A DNA stretch of 5,717 nucleotides from DASPWW01 sp035461345 (GCA_035461345.1 DATHVJ010000116.1:1-5717); one strand, 5' to 3'; counted from the first letter of the stretch, positions 1-5,581 are shown. The notes: generated from the letters alone by a model not told the origin. Made by a program: numbers and translations.

Positions 1-137
1 TCGCGGTCCTGCTCGACGCGCTGCTCGTGCGGCTGGTCCTGGTCCCGGTGCTGCTACGAGTCGCGGGCCGCTGGGCCTGGTGGCTGCCACGGTGGATGGA
101 TCGGGTGCTGCCGGACGTGCGCTTCGGCCACGCCTGA
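1..137 (+). CDS. MmpL/RND-family transporter, C-terminal end (partial)
   Basis: This is the 3' end of a gene that begins left of the window; reading from base 3 gives 44 in-frame codons and then TGA at 135-137. The peptide starts AVLLDALLVRLVLVPVLL, a hydrophobic stretch that fits the last transmembrane helix. It continues with AGRWAWWLPRWMDRVLP, an aromatic, basic cytosolic tail. The combination of D-x-L-x-V-R-x-x-L-V-P followed by G-R-x-x-W-W-L-P is characteristic of the C-terminus of MMPL-family exporters, which belong to the RND superfamily. These are large inner-membrane proteins that use the proton gradient to move lipids or other hydrophobic compounds. The substrate cannot be inferred from this piece. 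The gene converges on yraN. The family call is fairly firm because of the motif; everything about its specific role is open. Confidence 0.82.
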   Translation, partial: AVLLDALLVRLVLVPVLLRVAGRWAWWLPRWMDRVLPDVRFGHA

Positions 138-150
138 GCGCTGCGCTCAG
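134..150 (+). repeat. Short hairpin over the transporter stop codon
   Basis: CTGAGCG (134-140) and CGCTCAG (144-150) are perfect inverted repeats with a three-base loop. The left arm includes the TGA stop of the transporter. No T-run follows, so it is not a standard intrinsic terminator by itself, but it sits directly before a second hairpin. Together the two may act as a transcript end or as a small REP-like element. The pairing is seen directly; the role is inferred. Confidence 0.45.
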
Positions 151-181
151 AACGACTGAGCTTCGCGCTCGGTCCCCGTTC
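150..181. terminator. Possible bidirectional terminator between convergent genes
   Basis: GACTGAGC (154-161) pairs with GCTCGGTC (167-174) around the loop TTCGC, giving eight base pairs with one G-T pair. GAAC (150-153) can pair with GTTC (178-181) if CCC bulges out. The hairpin lies in the 83-bp gap between the stop codons of the transporter (+) and yraN (-), where a shared terminator would be expected. Neither strand has a clear U-tract, so efficiency is uncertain; GC-rich actinobacteria often lack U-tracts. Confidence 0.4.
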
Positions 182-220
182 AAATTCCCCGCCCACCCAC
201 ACCCTTGGTGAACCTCGCGC

Positions 221-607
221 TCAGAACGCGCCCTTGAGGTGCTCGTAGGCGACGACGCGCGAGCCGTCGAGCTGGACGCCGACGACGTCGAATCTGAGCG
301 ACGCGACCCTGGGGACGGCGCCGGCGGTCGCCAGCCACGCTCTCGCCAACCGCCTCAGCCGCAGCTGCTTGCGTCTGTCGACGCCAAGCGCCGGGCGCTG
401 GGGACCGGCCCGCGAGCCAGCTCGCCCCGCCTTCACCTCGACGAACACGAGCGTGCTCCCGTCGAGCGCGACGAGGTCGATCTCGCCGCTGACCTCGGAG
501 GTGCGTACGCGCGAGTTGCGCTCGAGGATCGTAAGGCCCGCGCGTGCGAGGCGACCCGCCGCGAGGTCCTCGGCGGCTCGGCCCAGCCTCTGACGGGCGA
601 CGGTCAT
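221..607 (-). CDS. yraN: YraN family (UPF0102) endonuclease-fold protein
   Basis: The product is 128 aa, a normal length for YraN/UPF0102. Family hallmarks are LGRAAEDLAAGRLARAG (residues 8-24), GEIDLVALDG (41-50), LVFVEVKAG (53-61), RKQLRLRRLARAWL (79-92) and RFDVVGV (105-111), ending EHLKGAF. D44, E57 and K59 form the PD-(D/E)xK catalytic signature of restriction-endonuclease-like folds, and all three are present. The cellular role of YraN is not established; its usual operon partners comM and dprA suggest DNA processing in the cytoplasm. I chose ATG at 607 over ATG at 646 because the family N-terminus starts near MTxARQxLG and a TANNNT element lies just upstream. No Shine-Dalgarno sequence is visible for either start. 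The gene is transcribed away from comM, which is unusual. The family call is secure; the start is less so. Confidence 0.9.
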   Translation of the reverse strand: MTVARQRLGRAAEDLAAGRLARAGLTILERNSRVRTSEVSGEIDLVALDGSTLVFVEVKAGRAGSRAGPQRPALGVDRRKQLRLRRLARAWLATAGAVPRVASLRFDVVGVQLDGSRVVAYEHLKGAF

Positions 608-615
608 GCCGCGCG

Positions 616-621
616 ACGCTA
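616..621 (-). promoter_or_regulatory. Putative -10 element for yraN, near-leaderless
   Basis: On the minus strand TAGCGT fits the actinobacterial -10 consensus TANNNT and lies eight bases before ATG 607. Transcription would then begin almost at the start codon, which agrees with the missing Shine-Dalgarno sequence. No convincing -35 box is visible. This is inferred from position and a short match only. Confidence 0.3.
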
Positions 622-701
622 CGCCGCGGCGGCGCGCGTGTGGCATGCGGCTCGCAACAGAGGCGAAACGGTCCGCGCGCCACGTGTGCGCATCGTCGGC
701 C

Positions 702-707
702 TAGCTT
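702..707 (+). promoter_or_regulatory. Putative -10 element for comM-dprA, leaderless transcript
   Basis: TAGCTT matches TANNNT and ends six bases before ATG 714, the spacing expected for a leaderless mRNA. No purine-rich ribosome binding site precedes the start, which fits the same reading. The -35 region (around 678-684, GTGCCACG-like) has no consensus match. The element sits at the comM end of the 106-bp divergent control region shared with yraN. Confidence 0.35.
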
Positions 708-713
708 GGGCCG

Positions 714-2225
714 ATGCTCGCGGTGGCCCGCACGTTCACACTGGTCGGCGTGGCCGCCGGCGGGGTGTGCGCCGAGGTCGACGTCGGCGGCGGCCTCCCC
801 GCGTTCTCGCTCGTCGGGCTCCCCGACGCCGAGGTGCGTGAGTCGCGCGAGCGCGTCCGGGCGGCTCTCGCCAACTCGGGATTCGAGTTCCCGCTGCGGC
901 GGATCACGGCCAGCCTCGCCCCGGCCGACATGCTAAAGCAGGGGCCCGGGCTGGACCTCGCGATCGCGGCGGCCCTGCTGGCGGCCTCGGGGCAGCTCCG
1001 GGGCGAAGTCCTCGAGCGCTGCTGGCTCGCGGGGGAGCTGGCGCTCGACGGCTCCATCCGCCCGGTGGGCGGGGTGCTGGCGATGGCCGAGGAAGCGCGC
1101 CGGCGCGGCGCGGAGGCGGTCGCGGTCCCCGCCGCCAACGCCGCCGAGGCGGCGCTCGTCGACGGGCTGACGGTGTACCCGCTGCGCGTGCTCGGCGAGC
1201 TGCGAGCCCTCGCCGGCGGAACGCTCGCGGCGCTCGACGGTGCGGAGCTGCCCGCCCCCGCTCCCAACGGAGCCGGGCCGGCGGCGCCCGACCTCGCCGA
1301 GCTGCGCGGGCAGCCGTTCCTACGCCACGCGCTCGAGCTCGCCGCCGCCGGTGGCCACAGCGTGCTGATGGTCGGCCCGCCGGGCTCCGGGAAGTCGATG
1401 GCCGCGAGGCGGCTGCCGTCGCTGCTCCCGCCGCTGGGCCGGGAGGGCGCGATCGAGGTGACGCGGATCGCGAGCGCGTGCGGGCGCCCGCCGGCGCCCG
1501 GCGCGCTGGCGCCGCGCCCCTTCCGCGCTCCCCACCACACAATCTCGGCCGCCGGCCTCGTCGGAGGCGGGAGCCCGCCGCGGGCCGGCGAGGTGACGCT
1601 CGCCCACGGCGGCGTCCTGTTCCTCGACGAGCTCGGGGAGTTCTCGCGCCAGGCGCTCGAGGCGCTGCGCCAGCCGCTCGAGGACGGGCGGATCACGGTA
1701 ACGAGGGCGCGGCACAGCGTCGAGCTCCCGTGCCGGTTCATGCTCGTGGCGGCGTCGAACCCGTGTCCGTGCGGGCGCGGCGAGTCGTCGGCCCGATGCC
1801 GGTGTCCCGAGGCGTCCGTGCGCCGCTACGAGGCGAAGCTCAGCGGCGCGCTCGCCGATCGGATCGACATCTCGGTCCGGGTCGAGCAGCCGAGCGCCCG
1901 CGCGCTCCGGGCCGGTCCGGGGGAGTCGTCGGAGGCCGTGCGCGAGCGGGTCGTCGCCGCCCGGGAGCGCCAGGAGCACCGCCTCGGCCCCGGCCGCTGC
2001 AACGCCACGATGACGACGGCCGAGACGCGGCGGGCGTGCCGCCTCGACGGCGAGGCCGAGCGGCTGCTCGCGCGCAGCCACGACCGCCTGGGGCTCAGCG
2101 GGCGAGGATACGAGCGCGCGCTGCGGGTCGCGCGCACGCACGCCGATCTGGCCGGGCGGGACGACGTCCAGGCGCGCGACGTGGAGGGCGCGCTGACCCT
2201 GCGGCGGCGGGCGGCCGGCCCGTGA
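714..2225 (+). CDS. comM: ComM/YifB-type AAA+ ATPase (Mg-chelatase-like)
   Basis: The product is 503 aa, close to the roughly 500 aa usual for ComM/YifB. The N-terminal Lon-like/ChlI domain covers about residues 1-170 and includes GLPAFSLVGLPDAEVRESRE (27-46). The AAA+ module follows: Walker A GPPGSGKS at 221-228, the GHSVLMV strand before it, FRAPHHTISAAGLVGGG (270-286), Walker B VLFLDELGEF (301-310), sensor-1 N349, and the arginine-finger region ADRID (R383). A four-cysteine cluster, C351, C353, C362 and C364, matches the CPCG...CxC segment typical of the family and may bind metal. The C-terminal helical domain carries LSGRGYERALRVART (461-475). ComM is known as a hexameric helicase that extends branch migration during natural transformation; older annotations call it a magnesium chelatase subunit. 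ATG 714 fits the family N-terminus. It overlaps dprA by four bases, so the two are probably translationally coupled. Confidence 0.95.
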   Translation: MLAVARTFTLVGVAAGGVCAEVDVGGGLPAFSLVGLPDAEVRESRERVRAALANSGFEFPLRRITASLAPADMLKQGPGLDLAIAAALLAASGQLRGEVLERCWLAGELALDGSIRPVGGVLAMAEEARRRGAEAVAVPAANAAEAALVDGLTVYPLRVLGELRALAGGTLAALDGAELPAPAPNGAGPAAPDLAELRGQPFLRHALELAAAGGHSVLMVGPPGSGKSMAARRLPSLLPPLGREGAIEVTRIASACGRPPAPGALAPRPFRAPHHTISAAGLVGGGSPPRAGEVTLAHGGVLFLDELGEFSRQALEALRQPLEDGRITVTRARHSVELPCRFMLVAASNPCPCGRGESSARCRCPEASVRRYEAKLSGALADRIDISVRVEQPSARALRAGPGESSEAVRERVVAARERQEHRLGPGRCNATMTTAETRRACRLDGEAERLLARSHDRLGLSGRGYERALRVARTHADLAGRDDVQARDVEGALTLRRRAAGP

Positions 2226-3367
2226 TCGACGCCTGCGACGACTGCGTGCGCCGCTCGTACCTGGTCGCGCGGCTCGCGCCGCACATCGAGCGCGCCGCCG
2301 TCGAGCGGCCCGGGCGGCGCGCGCCCGAGCTGCTGGCGCTCGACGACGAGGCGCTGATCGGCGCGGTCGGCGGCTCGCGCGCGGAGACGATCCGCTCGAC
2401 GCATGCCGCCGCCAACCCCGGCGAGCTGCGCCGCCGCGTGGCCGACTCCGGGTGCTGGTCCGCGTGCCGGCACGCGCCCGCCTACCCTGCCGCGCTGCGC
2501 GATCTCGGCGCCGAAGCGCCGGCGGCGCTGTTCGGACTCGGCGCGGTCGACGCGGTGCACGATCTCGACCCCGACGCCTCGGTCACGATCGTCGGTGCTC
2601 GGCGTGCGAGCGCGTACGGCCTCGGCGTCTGCGAGGAGCTGGCGCGGTTGCTGGGCAAGACGGGCCTGACCGTGGTGAGCGGGATGGCGAACGGCATCGA
2701 CTCGCGCGCGCATCGAGGAGCCCTCGACGGGGGTGGGCGGACCGTCGCCGTGCTGGGCGGCGGGGCGGACATCCCTTATCCGCGGCGTCAGGCCCGCCTT
2801 CACCGGCGGATCTGCGCCGAGGGAGGCGCGATGGTGTCGGAGCTGCCGCCCGGCACCGCCTCGTTCCGGTGGAGCTTCCCGGCGCGCAACCGCCTGATGG
2901 CCGCGATGTCGCGGACCACGGTCGTCGTCGAGGCGGCGGAGCGGTCGGGATCGCTGATCACGGCGACGATGGCGCTCGATCTAGGGCGCGACGTCGGCGC
3001 GGTTCCCGGTCCCGTGAACGCGTGGCTGTCGGCGGGAACCAACCAGCTCCTCGCCGACGGCGCGACAGTGGTGCGCGACGCTCAGGACGTGCTCGACCAC
3101 ATGCTGGGGCCGGGGCGGCGCAACGTTCGCGCGCTCGGCCCGGCGATCGACCCCGAGCTGCGCGCGGTGCTAGAGCTGGTCGAGGGCGGCGAGGTGACCT
3201 GCGACGCCGTCGCGATCGCCGGGGGGCGACCCGCGCATGAGGTATCGAGGTCCCTCGCACGGCTGGAGCTGCTCGGGTACCTGACGAGCGACCACACGGG
3301 ACGCTACTCGCGCACTGGATTAGTGCCGCTCAGGCGGGGCTTTCCCTTGCCGGATGGGACTGGGTGA
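2222..3367 (+). CDS. dprA: DNA-processing protein DprA (Smf)
   Basis: The product is 381 aa, within the normal DprA range. An N-terminal helical region with a CxxC pair (C5, C8) precedes the Rossmann-like DprA core. Core motifs are VTIVGARRAS (121-130), SGMANGIDSRAHRGAL (153-168), TVAVLGGGADIPYP (174-187), FPARNRLMAAMS (219-230), VVVEAAERSGSLITA (234-248), VPGPV (261-265) and GTNQLLADGA (272-281). A C-terminal winged-helix domain covers about 308-365. DprA binds incoming single-stranded DNA, protects it and loads RecA. The GTG start at 2222 overlaps the comM stop as GTGA, giving translational coupling. The next in-frame starts would remove the conserved N-terminal cysteines. The last 15 or so residues, after GRYSRTG, are encoded by sequence that resembles the downstream tRNA terminator, so the tail may not be ancestral. 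Confidence 0.95.
   Translation: MIDACDDCVRRSYLVARLAPHIERAAVERPGRRAPELLALDDEALIGAVGGSRAETIRSTHAAANPGELRRRVADSGCWSACRHAPAYPAALRDLGAEAPAALFGLGAVDAVHDLDPDASVTIVGARRASAYGLGVCEELARLLGKTGLTVVSGMANGIDSRAHRGALDGGGRTVAVLGGGADIPYPRRQARLHRRICAEGGAMVSELPPGTASFRWSFPARNRLMAAMSRTTVVVEAAERSGSLITATMALDLGRDVGAVPGPVNAWLSAGTNQLLADGATVVRDAQDVLDHMLGPGRRNVRALGPAIDPELRAVLELVEGGEVTCDAVAIAGGRPAHEVSRSLARLELLGYLTSDHTGRYSRTGLVPLRRGFPLPDGTG
3328..3349 (+). repeat. Terminator-like repeat, copy A (end of dprA)
   Basis: The stretch GCTCAGGCGGGGCTTTCCC and the TTG after it nearly match GCTCAGGCGGGCTTTCTC and the TTG after it at 3518-3538. They differ by one extra G and one C/T change. Copy B is the 3' part of the tRNA terminator; copy A lies inside the last codons of dprA and lacks the left terminator arm. 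Confidence 0.5.
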
Positions 3368-3443
3368 CAACAAATGGACAACACGAAACCCCCGACTGTC
3401 CCCCGCAAAGGCGGGCGAGCCGCACGCGTTGTCCTTTACCAAG
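3368..3443. other. Spacer after dprA with one small hairpin
   Basis: CCCGC (3402-3406) and GCGGG (3411-3415) form a five-bp stem with loop AAAG, about 35 bases past the dprA stop. It may be a weak terminator for the comM-dprA unit, but no T-run follows. Nothing protein-coding is convincing here. A small open frame starting ATGGACAAC at 3374 runs straight through the tRNA remnant and is treated as spurious. Confidence 0.35.
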
Positions 3444-3503
3444 AGGCAGGTCTAGCTCGGCCTCATAATCCGTTGGTCGGAGGTTCGAGTCCTCCCCGGC
3501 CCA
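3444..3503 (+). pseudogene. Degenerate tRNA-Met (CAU) lacking the D-arm
   Basis: The 3' half is an excellent tRNA. Anticodon loop CTCATAA is at 3462-3468 (anticodon CAT, 3464-3466) and variable loop TGGTC at 3474-3478. The T-arm GGAGG/TTCGAGT/CCTCC spans 3479-3495, acceptor strand CCGGCCC is 3496-3502 and discriminator A is 3503. The anticodon stem keeps only three pairs (CGG 3458-3460 with CCG 3470-3472). Upstream, AGGCAGG (3444-3450) can pair with the acceptor strand at five of seven positions. TAGCTC (3453-3458) looks like the usual start of a D-stem, but the D-loop and the second D-stem strand are absent, a loss of roughly 15 bases. I read it as an internally deleted, non-functional tRNA. 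Alternatives are a 3' tRNA fragment left at an integration site, or an unusual D-armless tRNA-like RNA. CCA is not encoded (CCCATGAGG follows). Confidence 0.7.
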
Positions 3504-3509
3504 TGAGGA

Positions 3510-3537
3510 GAAGCCCAGCTCAGGCGGGCTTTCTCTT
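3510..3537 (+). terminator. Intrinsic terminator of the tRNA-Met locus
   Basis: AAGCCC (3511-3516) pairs with GGGCTT (3526-3531) around a nine-base loop, with a possible extra G-T pair at the base. The T-rich stretch TTCTCTT follows. The position, seven bases after the tRNA discriminator, is typical for a bacterial tRNA terminator and suggests that the locus once produced a tRNA transcript. Confidence 0.65.
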
Positions 3538-3538
3538 G
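3518..3538 (+). repeat. Terminator-like repeat, copy B (tRNA terminator)
   Basis: This is the second copy of the short direct repeat also found at 3328-3349, 190 bases upstream. Here it forms the loop, right arm and T-rich tail of the tRNA terminator hairpin. Confidence 0.5.
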
Positions 3539-3600
3539 ATCACCACCGCCCTTCACGGAATGAACTAATGGCGGGTGGGCAACGGATTGGGCAAACGCCT

Positions 3601-3627
3601 GGGCGCCGACCGCCCTCTGCGGCGCCC
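3601..3627. repeat. Eight-bp perfect hairpin
   Basis: GGGCGCCG (3601-3608) and CGGCGCCC (3620-3627) are exact inverted repeats with an 11-base loop. It directly abuts a second hairpin. It lies far from any gene end, so it could be a structured RNA element, a transcription barrier or a repeat relic; no role is shown by the sequence. Confidence 0.45.
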
Positions 3628-3641
3628 TCAGAGCGTCTGAG
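3627..3641. repeat. CTCAGA-GCG-TCTGAG palindrome
   Basis: This is a perfect six-bp inverted repeat with a three-base centre. It agrees at 13 of 15 positions with CTCAGAACGACTGAG at 146-160, in the transporter/yraN gap. It could be a protein-binding operator or a dispersed REP-like hairpin. Confidence 0.4.
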
Positions 3642-3824
3642 CAACCGCCTCCCCGTGCCCGATCGCCGAAGCCGGAGCGTGTGCGGGTGCCGTTCGACCC
3701 CGGGTCGTGTTCGCCATGTACCAGTCAGTCCTCGCCCCAGATCGCCGCCGCCTACGGACGGGTCAGCCGAACAGGTCCAGCTCGACCGCGGCGCGGAGGT
3801 CGGCAGGCGGTGAAAGTCGGAGTA

Positions 3825-3853
3825 TTGACCCGCTGCGCCCCAGCGGATAGGGT
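3825..3853 (+). promoter_or_regulatory. Sigma-70-type promoter for the propeller protein
   Basis: The -35 box is TTGACC (3825-3830) and the -10 box TAGGGT (3848-3853), separated by exactly 17 bp. The -35 matches five of six consensus positions and the -10 keeps the key T-A...T positions. Transcription would begin near 3860, giving a leader of about 35 bases before the GTG at 3896. Confidence 0.65.
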
Positions 3854-3883
3854 CGCCCGGAAGGATTGATTCGGGTCCGTCTA

Positions 3884-3891
3884 AGGGGAGG
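3884..3891 (+). promoter_or_regulatory. Ribosome binding site that decides the start
   Basis: AGGGGAGG is the only strong Shine-Dalgarno sequence in the window and lies four bases before GTG 3896. It supports that start over the in-frame TTG at 3866, which would fall only a few bases after the predicted transcription start and before this site. Confidence 0.65.
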
Positions 3892-3895
3892 TTCG

Positions 3896-5581
3896 GTGGT
3901 CGGTTCAACGATTCGCAGCGACGGGCCCAAGAGGGGGCGCGCGATTCTGACCTGGATCGGCGGGGGCGGCTTGATCGCCGCAGCGTTCGTGGTCGCGATG
4001 GCGGTGATGCCGCCAGCCGCCGACGCGGTCCTCTCCGGTACGAACGGCAGAATCGTCTTCGTCAGCGGGCGCGACCAACCCAACGACACCACAGCGAAGC
4101 TCTTCCTGCGCCCCACGATCGGCTCCGTCGGCGCCGGCACGGCCGTGCCGGTCCCCACGGCCACGGGCTCGGGACAGCACCGCCACCCCACCTGGTCGCC
4201 GGACCGCACCATGATCGCCTACGCGGAGGGGCCAAACAATGGGGCGGACTACGACATCTTCGTGCTCGACCTCACCGATCCAGCCGCGACCCCGCAGAAC
4301 ATCACGAACTCCAACAACGTCACCGACGATCGCCCCGCCTGGTCTCCGGACGGCAGACGGATCGCGTTCGAGACTGAGAACGCCGACCCAGGCGCAAATG
4401 ACCCGCCCAACCAGTTGAACATCAAGAGCTACAACGTCGAGACGGGCAACGTGACCGTTCACACCTCGCCCAACGCCGGTACCTACGAGCACAAGCCCGC
4501 GTGGACCCCCGATTCGGAGTTCCTCTACTACGTGAACGGCAATCCGAATGGCGCGAACATGGACATCGTTCGCATATCCGCGGGCGGGGGCAACCCGCAG
4601 TTGCAGAACATCCTTGCGGACCCCGCGGTCAACGAGTTCCAGCCATCGATCTCCCCCGACGGGACGAAGATGTGCTTCACGCGCGGAACCGGCAACGGCT
4701 TCAACTCAACCGCTCGCGTCCGCGTCGCTTCTGCGAACGGGGTCGGACAGACGGAACTCCCCGGCAACGCCGGAGTCGCCGGCTACAACTGCACGTGGTC
4801 GCCCAACGGGCAGAAGATCGCTTACGTGCAAGGAACGTTCACCACAGGGCAGCTGGTGATGGAGAACAGCGACCCGGCCGGGCCCATCGGCCTGATATCG
4901 CTGGAGACCACCGATGCGCGCTTCGACGGCAACCCCGACTGGGCGCCCGATGGGCGACCGCAGTGCGAGGACAGGACCATCTTCGCCACCGTCAATACCC
5001 CCGTCACGATTCCACTTAGGTGCGAGGACACCGGACCGGCGTACGAGCAAACCGAGGTCCGCGCGTTCGCCGAGACCGAGCCCTTGAACGGGACCGTCTC
5101 CCCCGGCCTCGCCGATCCCCCGGTGGTGCTTCCCGGGAGCCTCACCTACACGCCGAACGCTGGCTTCACCGGCAACGACGCCATCAAGGTGAGGAGCTTC
5201 GACCTGGTCTCGTTCGGCGACCGAGACGGCACCGTGACCATCAACGTTCAGCCGCCCGGCCAGGAGCCCGACGACGGTTTGCCGCCCAACGAATTCACCT
5301 TCGGCAAGGTGAAGAAGAACAAGAAGAAGGGCACGGCGAAGCTGACGGTCAACGTCGCTTGGGCGGGCGATGTCGAGCTCGCGAAATCAAAGAAGCTGAA
5401 GGGTGACGAGAAGCGGGCCGCCGCAGAGGGGAGCGTGAAGCTGAAAGTGAGACCAAAGGGGAAGACCAAGAAGAGGCTCGCCGAAACGGGCAAGGCGAAG
5501 GTCAAGACCAACGTCACCTTCACACCCGACGGCGGCGACCCGAACACGAAGAGCAAGCGGGTCAAGCTGAAGCGCAAGTGA
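3896..5581 (+). CDS. Secreted TolB-like beta-propeller protein with cadherin/Ig-like domain and Lys-rich tail
   Basis: From GTG 3896 the product is 561 aa. A signal peptide is clear: basic residues to R15, a hydrophobic core at about 16-38, and a likely cleavage after AADA (44). Six WD40-like PD40 motifs follow: TWSPDRTMIAYA (99-110), AWSPDGRRIAFE (148-159), AWTPDSEFLYYV (202-213), SISPDGTKMCFT (251-262), TWSPNGQKIAYV (300-311) and DWAPDGRPQC (348-357). They form a TolB-type propeller. Residues 359-452 look like a cadherin/Ig-like fold (LTYTPNAGFTGNDAIKVRSF at 416-435). After the linker GQEPDDGLPPN comes a lysine-rich, probably beta-sandwich module (466-561) ending KRVKLKRK. There is no LPXTG motif or second membrane helix, so it is probably released or bound to the wall or polymers by charge. 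It is not TolB itself, since Pal/TolA partners are absent. A binding or scaffold role is inferred; no catalytic residues are recognised. Base composition is less GC-rich than comM-dprA. Confidence 0.85.
   Translation: MVGSTIRSDGPKRGRAILTWIGGGGLIAAAFVVAMAVMPPAADAVLSGTNGRIVFVSGRDQPNDTTAKLFLRPTIGSVGAGTAVPVPTATGSGQHRHPTWSPDRTMIAYAEGPNNGADYDIFVLDLTDPAATPQNITNSNNVTDDRPAWSPDGRRIAFETENADPGANDPPNQLNIKSYNVETGNVTVHTSPNAGTYEHKPAWTPDSEFLYYVNGNPNGANMDIVRISAGGGNPQLQNILADPAVNEFQPSISPDGTKMCFTRGTGNGFNSTARVRVASANGVGQTELPGNAGVAGYNCTWSPNGQKIAYVQGTFTTGQLVMENSDPAGPIGLISLETTDARFDGNPDWAPDGRPQCEDRTIFATVNTPVTIPLRCEDTGPAYEQTEVRAFAETEPLNGTVSPGLADPPVVLPGSLTYTPNAGFTGNDAIKVRSFDLVSFGDRDGTVTINVQPPGQEPDDGLPPNEFTFGKVKKNKKKGTAKLTVNVAWAGDVELAKSKKLKGDEKRAAAEGSVKLKVRPKGKTKKRLAETGKAKVKTNVTFTPDGGDPNTKSKRVKLKRK

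Larger units (their letters stand above)
3541..3820. other. Intergenic region without a recognisable gene
   Basis: I read all six frames of this stretch and recognise no protein family. The longest frames (for example a 122-residue frame on the minus strand, 3540-3908, and an 81-residue frame at 3568-3813 on the plus strand) have low-complexity arginine/proline-rich translations typical of shadow frames in GC-rich DNA. The visible structure is two adjacent perfect hairpins (3601-3641) and an odd-length palindrome CGACCC-C-GGGTCG at 3695-3707. Confidence 0.6.

Noticed and set aside
150..200. tRNA-like T-loop (GTTCAAAT) followed by GCCCACCCA
   Set aside because: The bases on both sides of the loop are C-runs that cannot pair, and no anticodon arm or acceptor partner is present upstream.
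239..841. Plus-strand frame of 200 codons over yraN
   Set aside because: It covers the yraN coding strand in antisense, runs into comM and has a low-complexity Arg/Ala translation. yraN in the opposite strand has a full set of family motifs.
701..1741. Long minus-strand open frame of 346 codons opposite comM
   Set aside because: It lies wholly over a clear comM gene, its translation is Ser/Ala/Arg/Pro-rich without motifs, and long antisense frames are expected in such GC-rich DNA. The same applies to the minus-strand frames at 904-1542, 1320-2141 and 1826-2803.
1478..2221. Extension of dprA to a start at 1478
   Set aside because: The in-frame extension overlaps comM in another frame and encodes only Arg/Ala/Gly-rich sequence. 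The DprA family N-terminus begins near the GTG at 2222.
3374..3568. Small protein of 64 codons beginning MDNTKPP
   Set aside because: Its reading frame passes through the tRNA remnant and its terminator, giving the familiar artefact of translated tRNA sequence (GGSSPPRP...). No ribosome binding site is evident.
3866..3895. TTG start of the propeller gene at 3866
   Set aside because: It lies only a few bases after the predicted transcription start and upstream of the strong AGGGGAGG site, which instead serves GTG 3896. The shorter form also gives a clean signal peptide.
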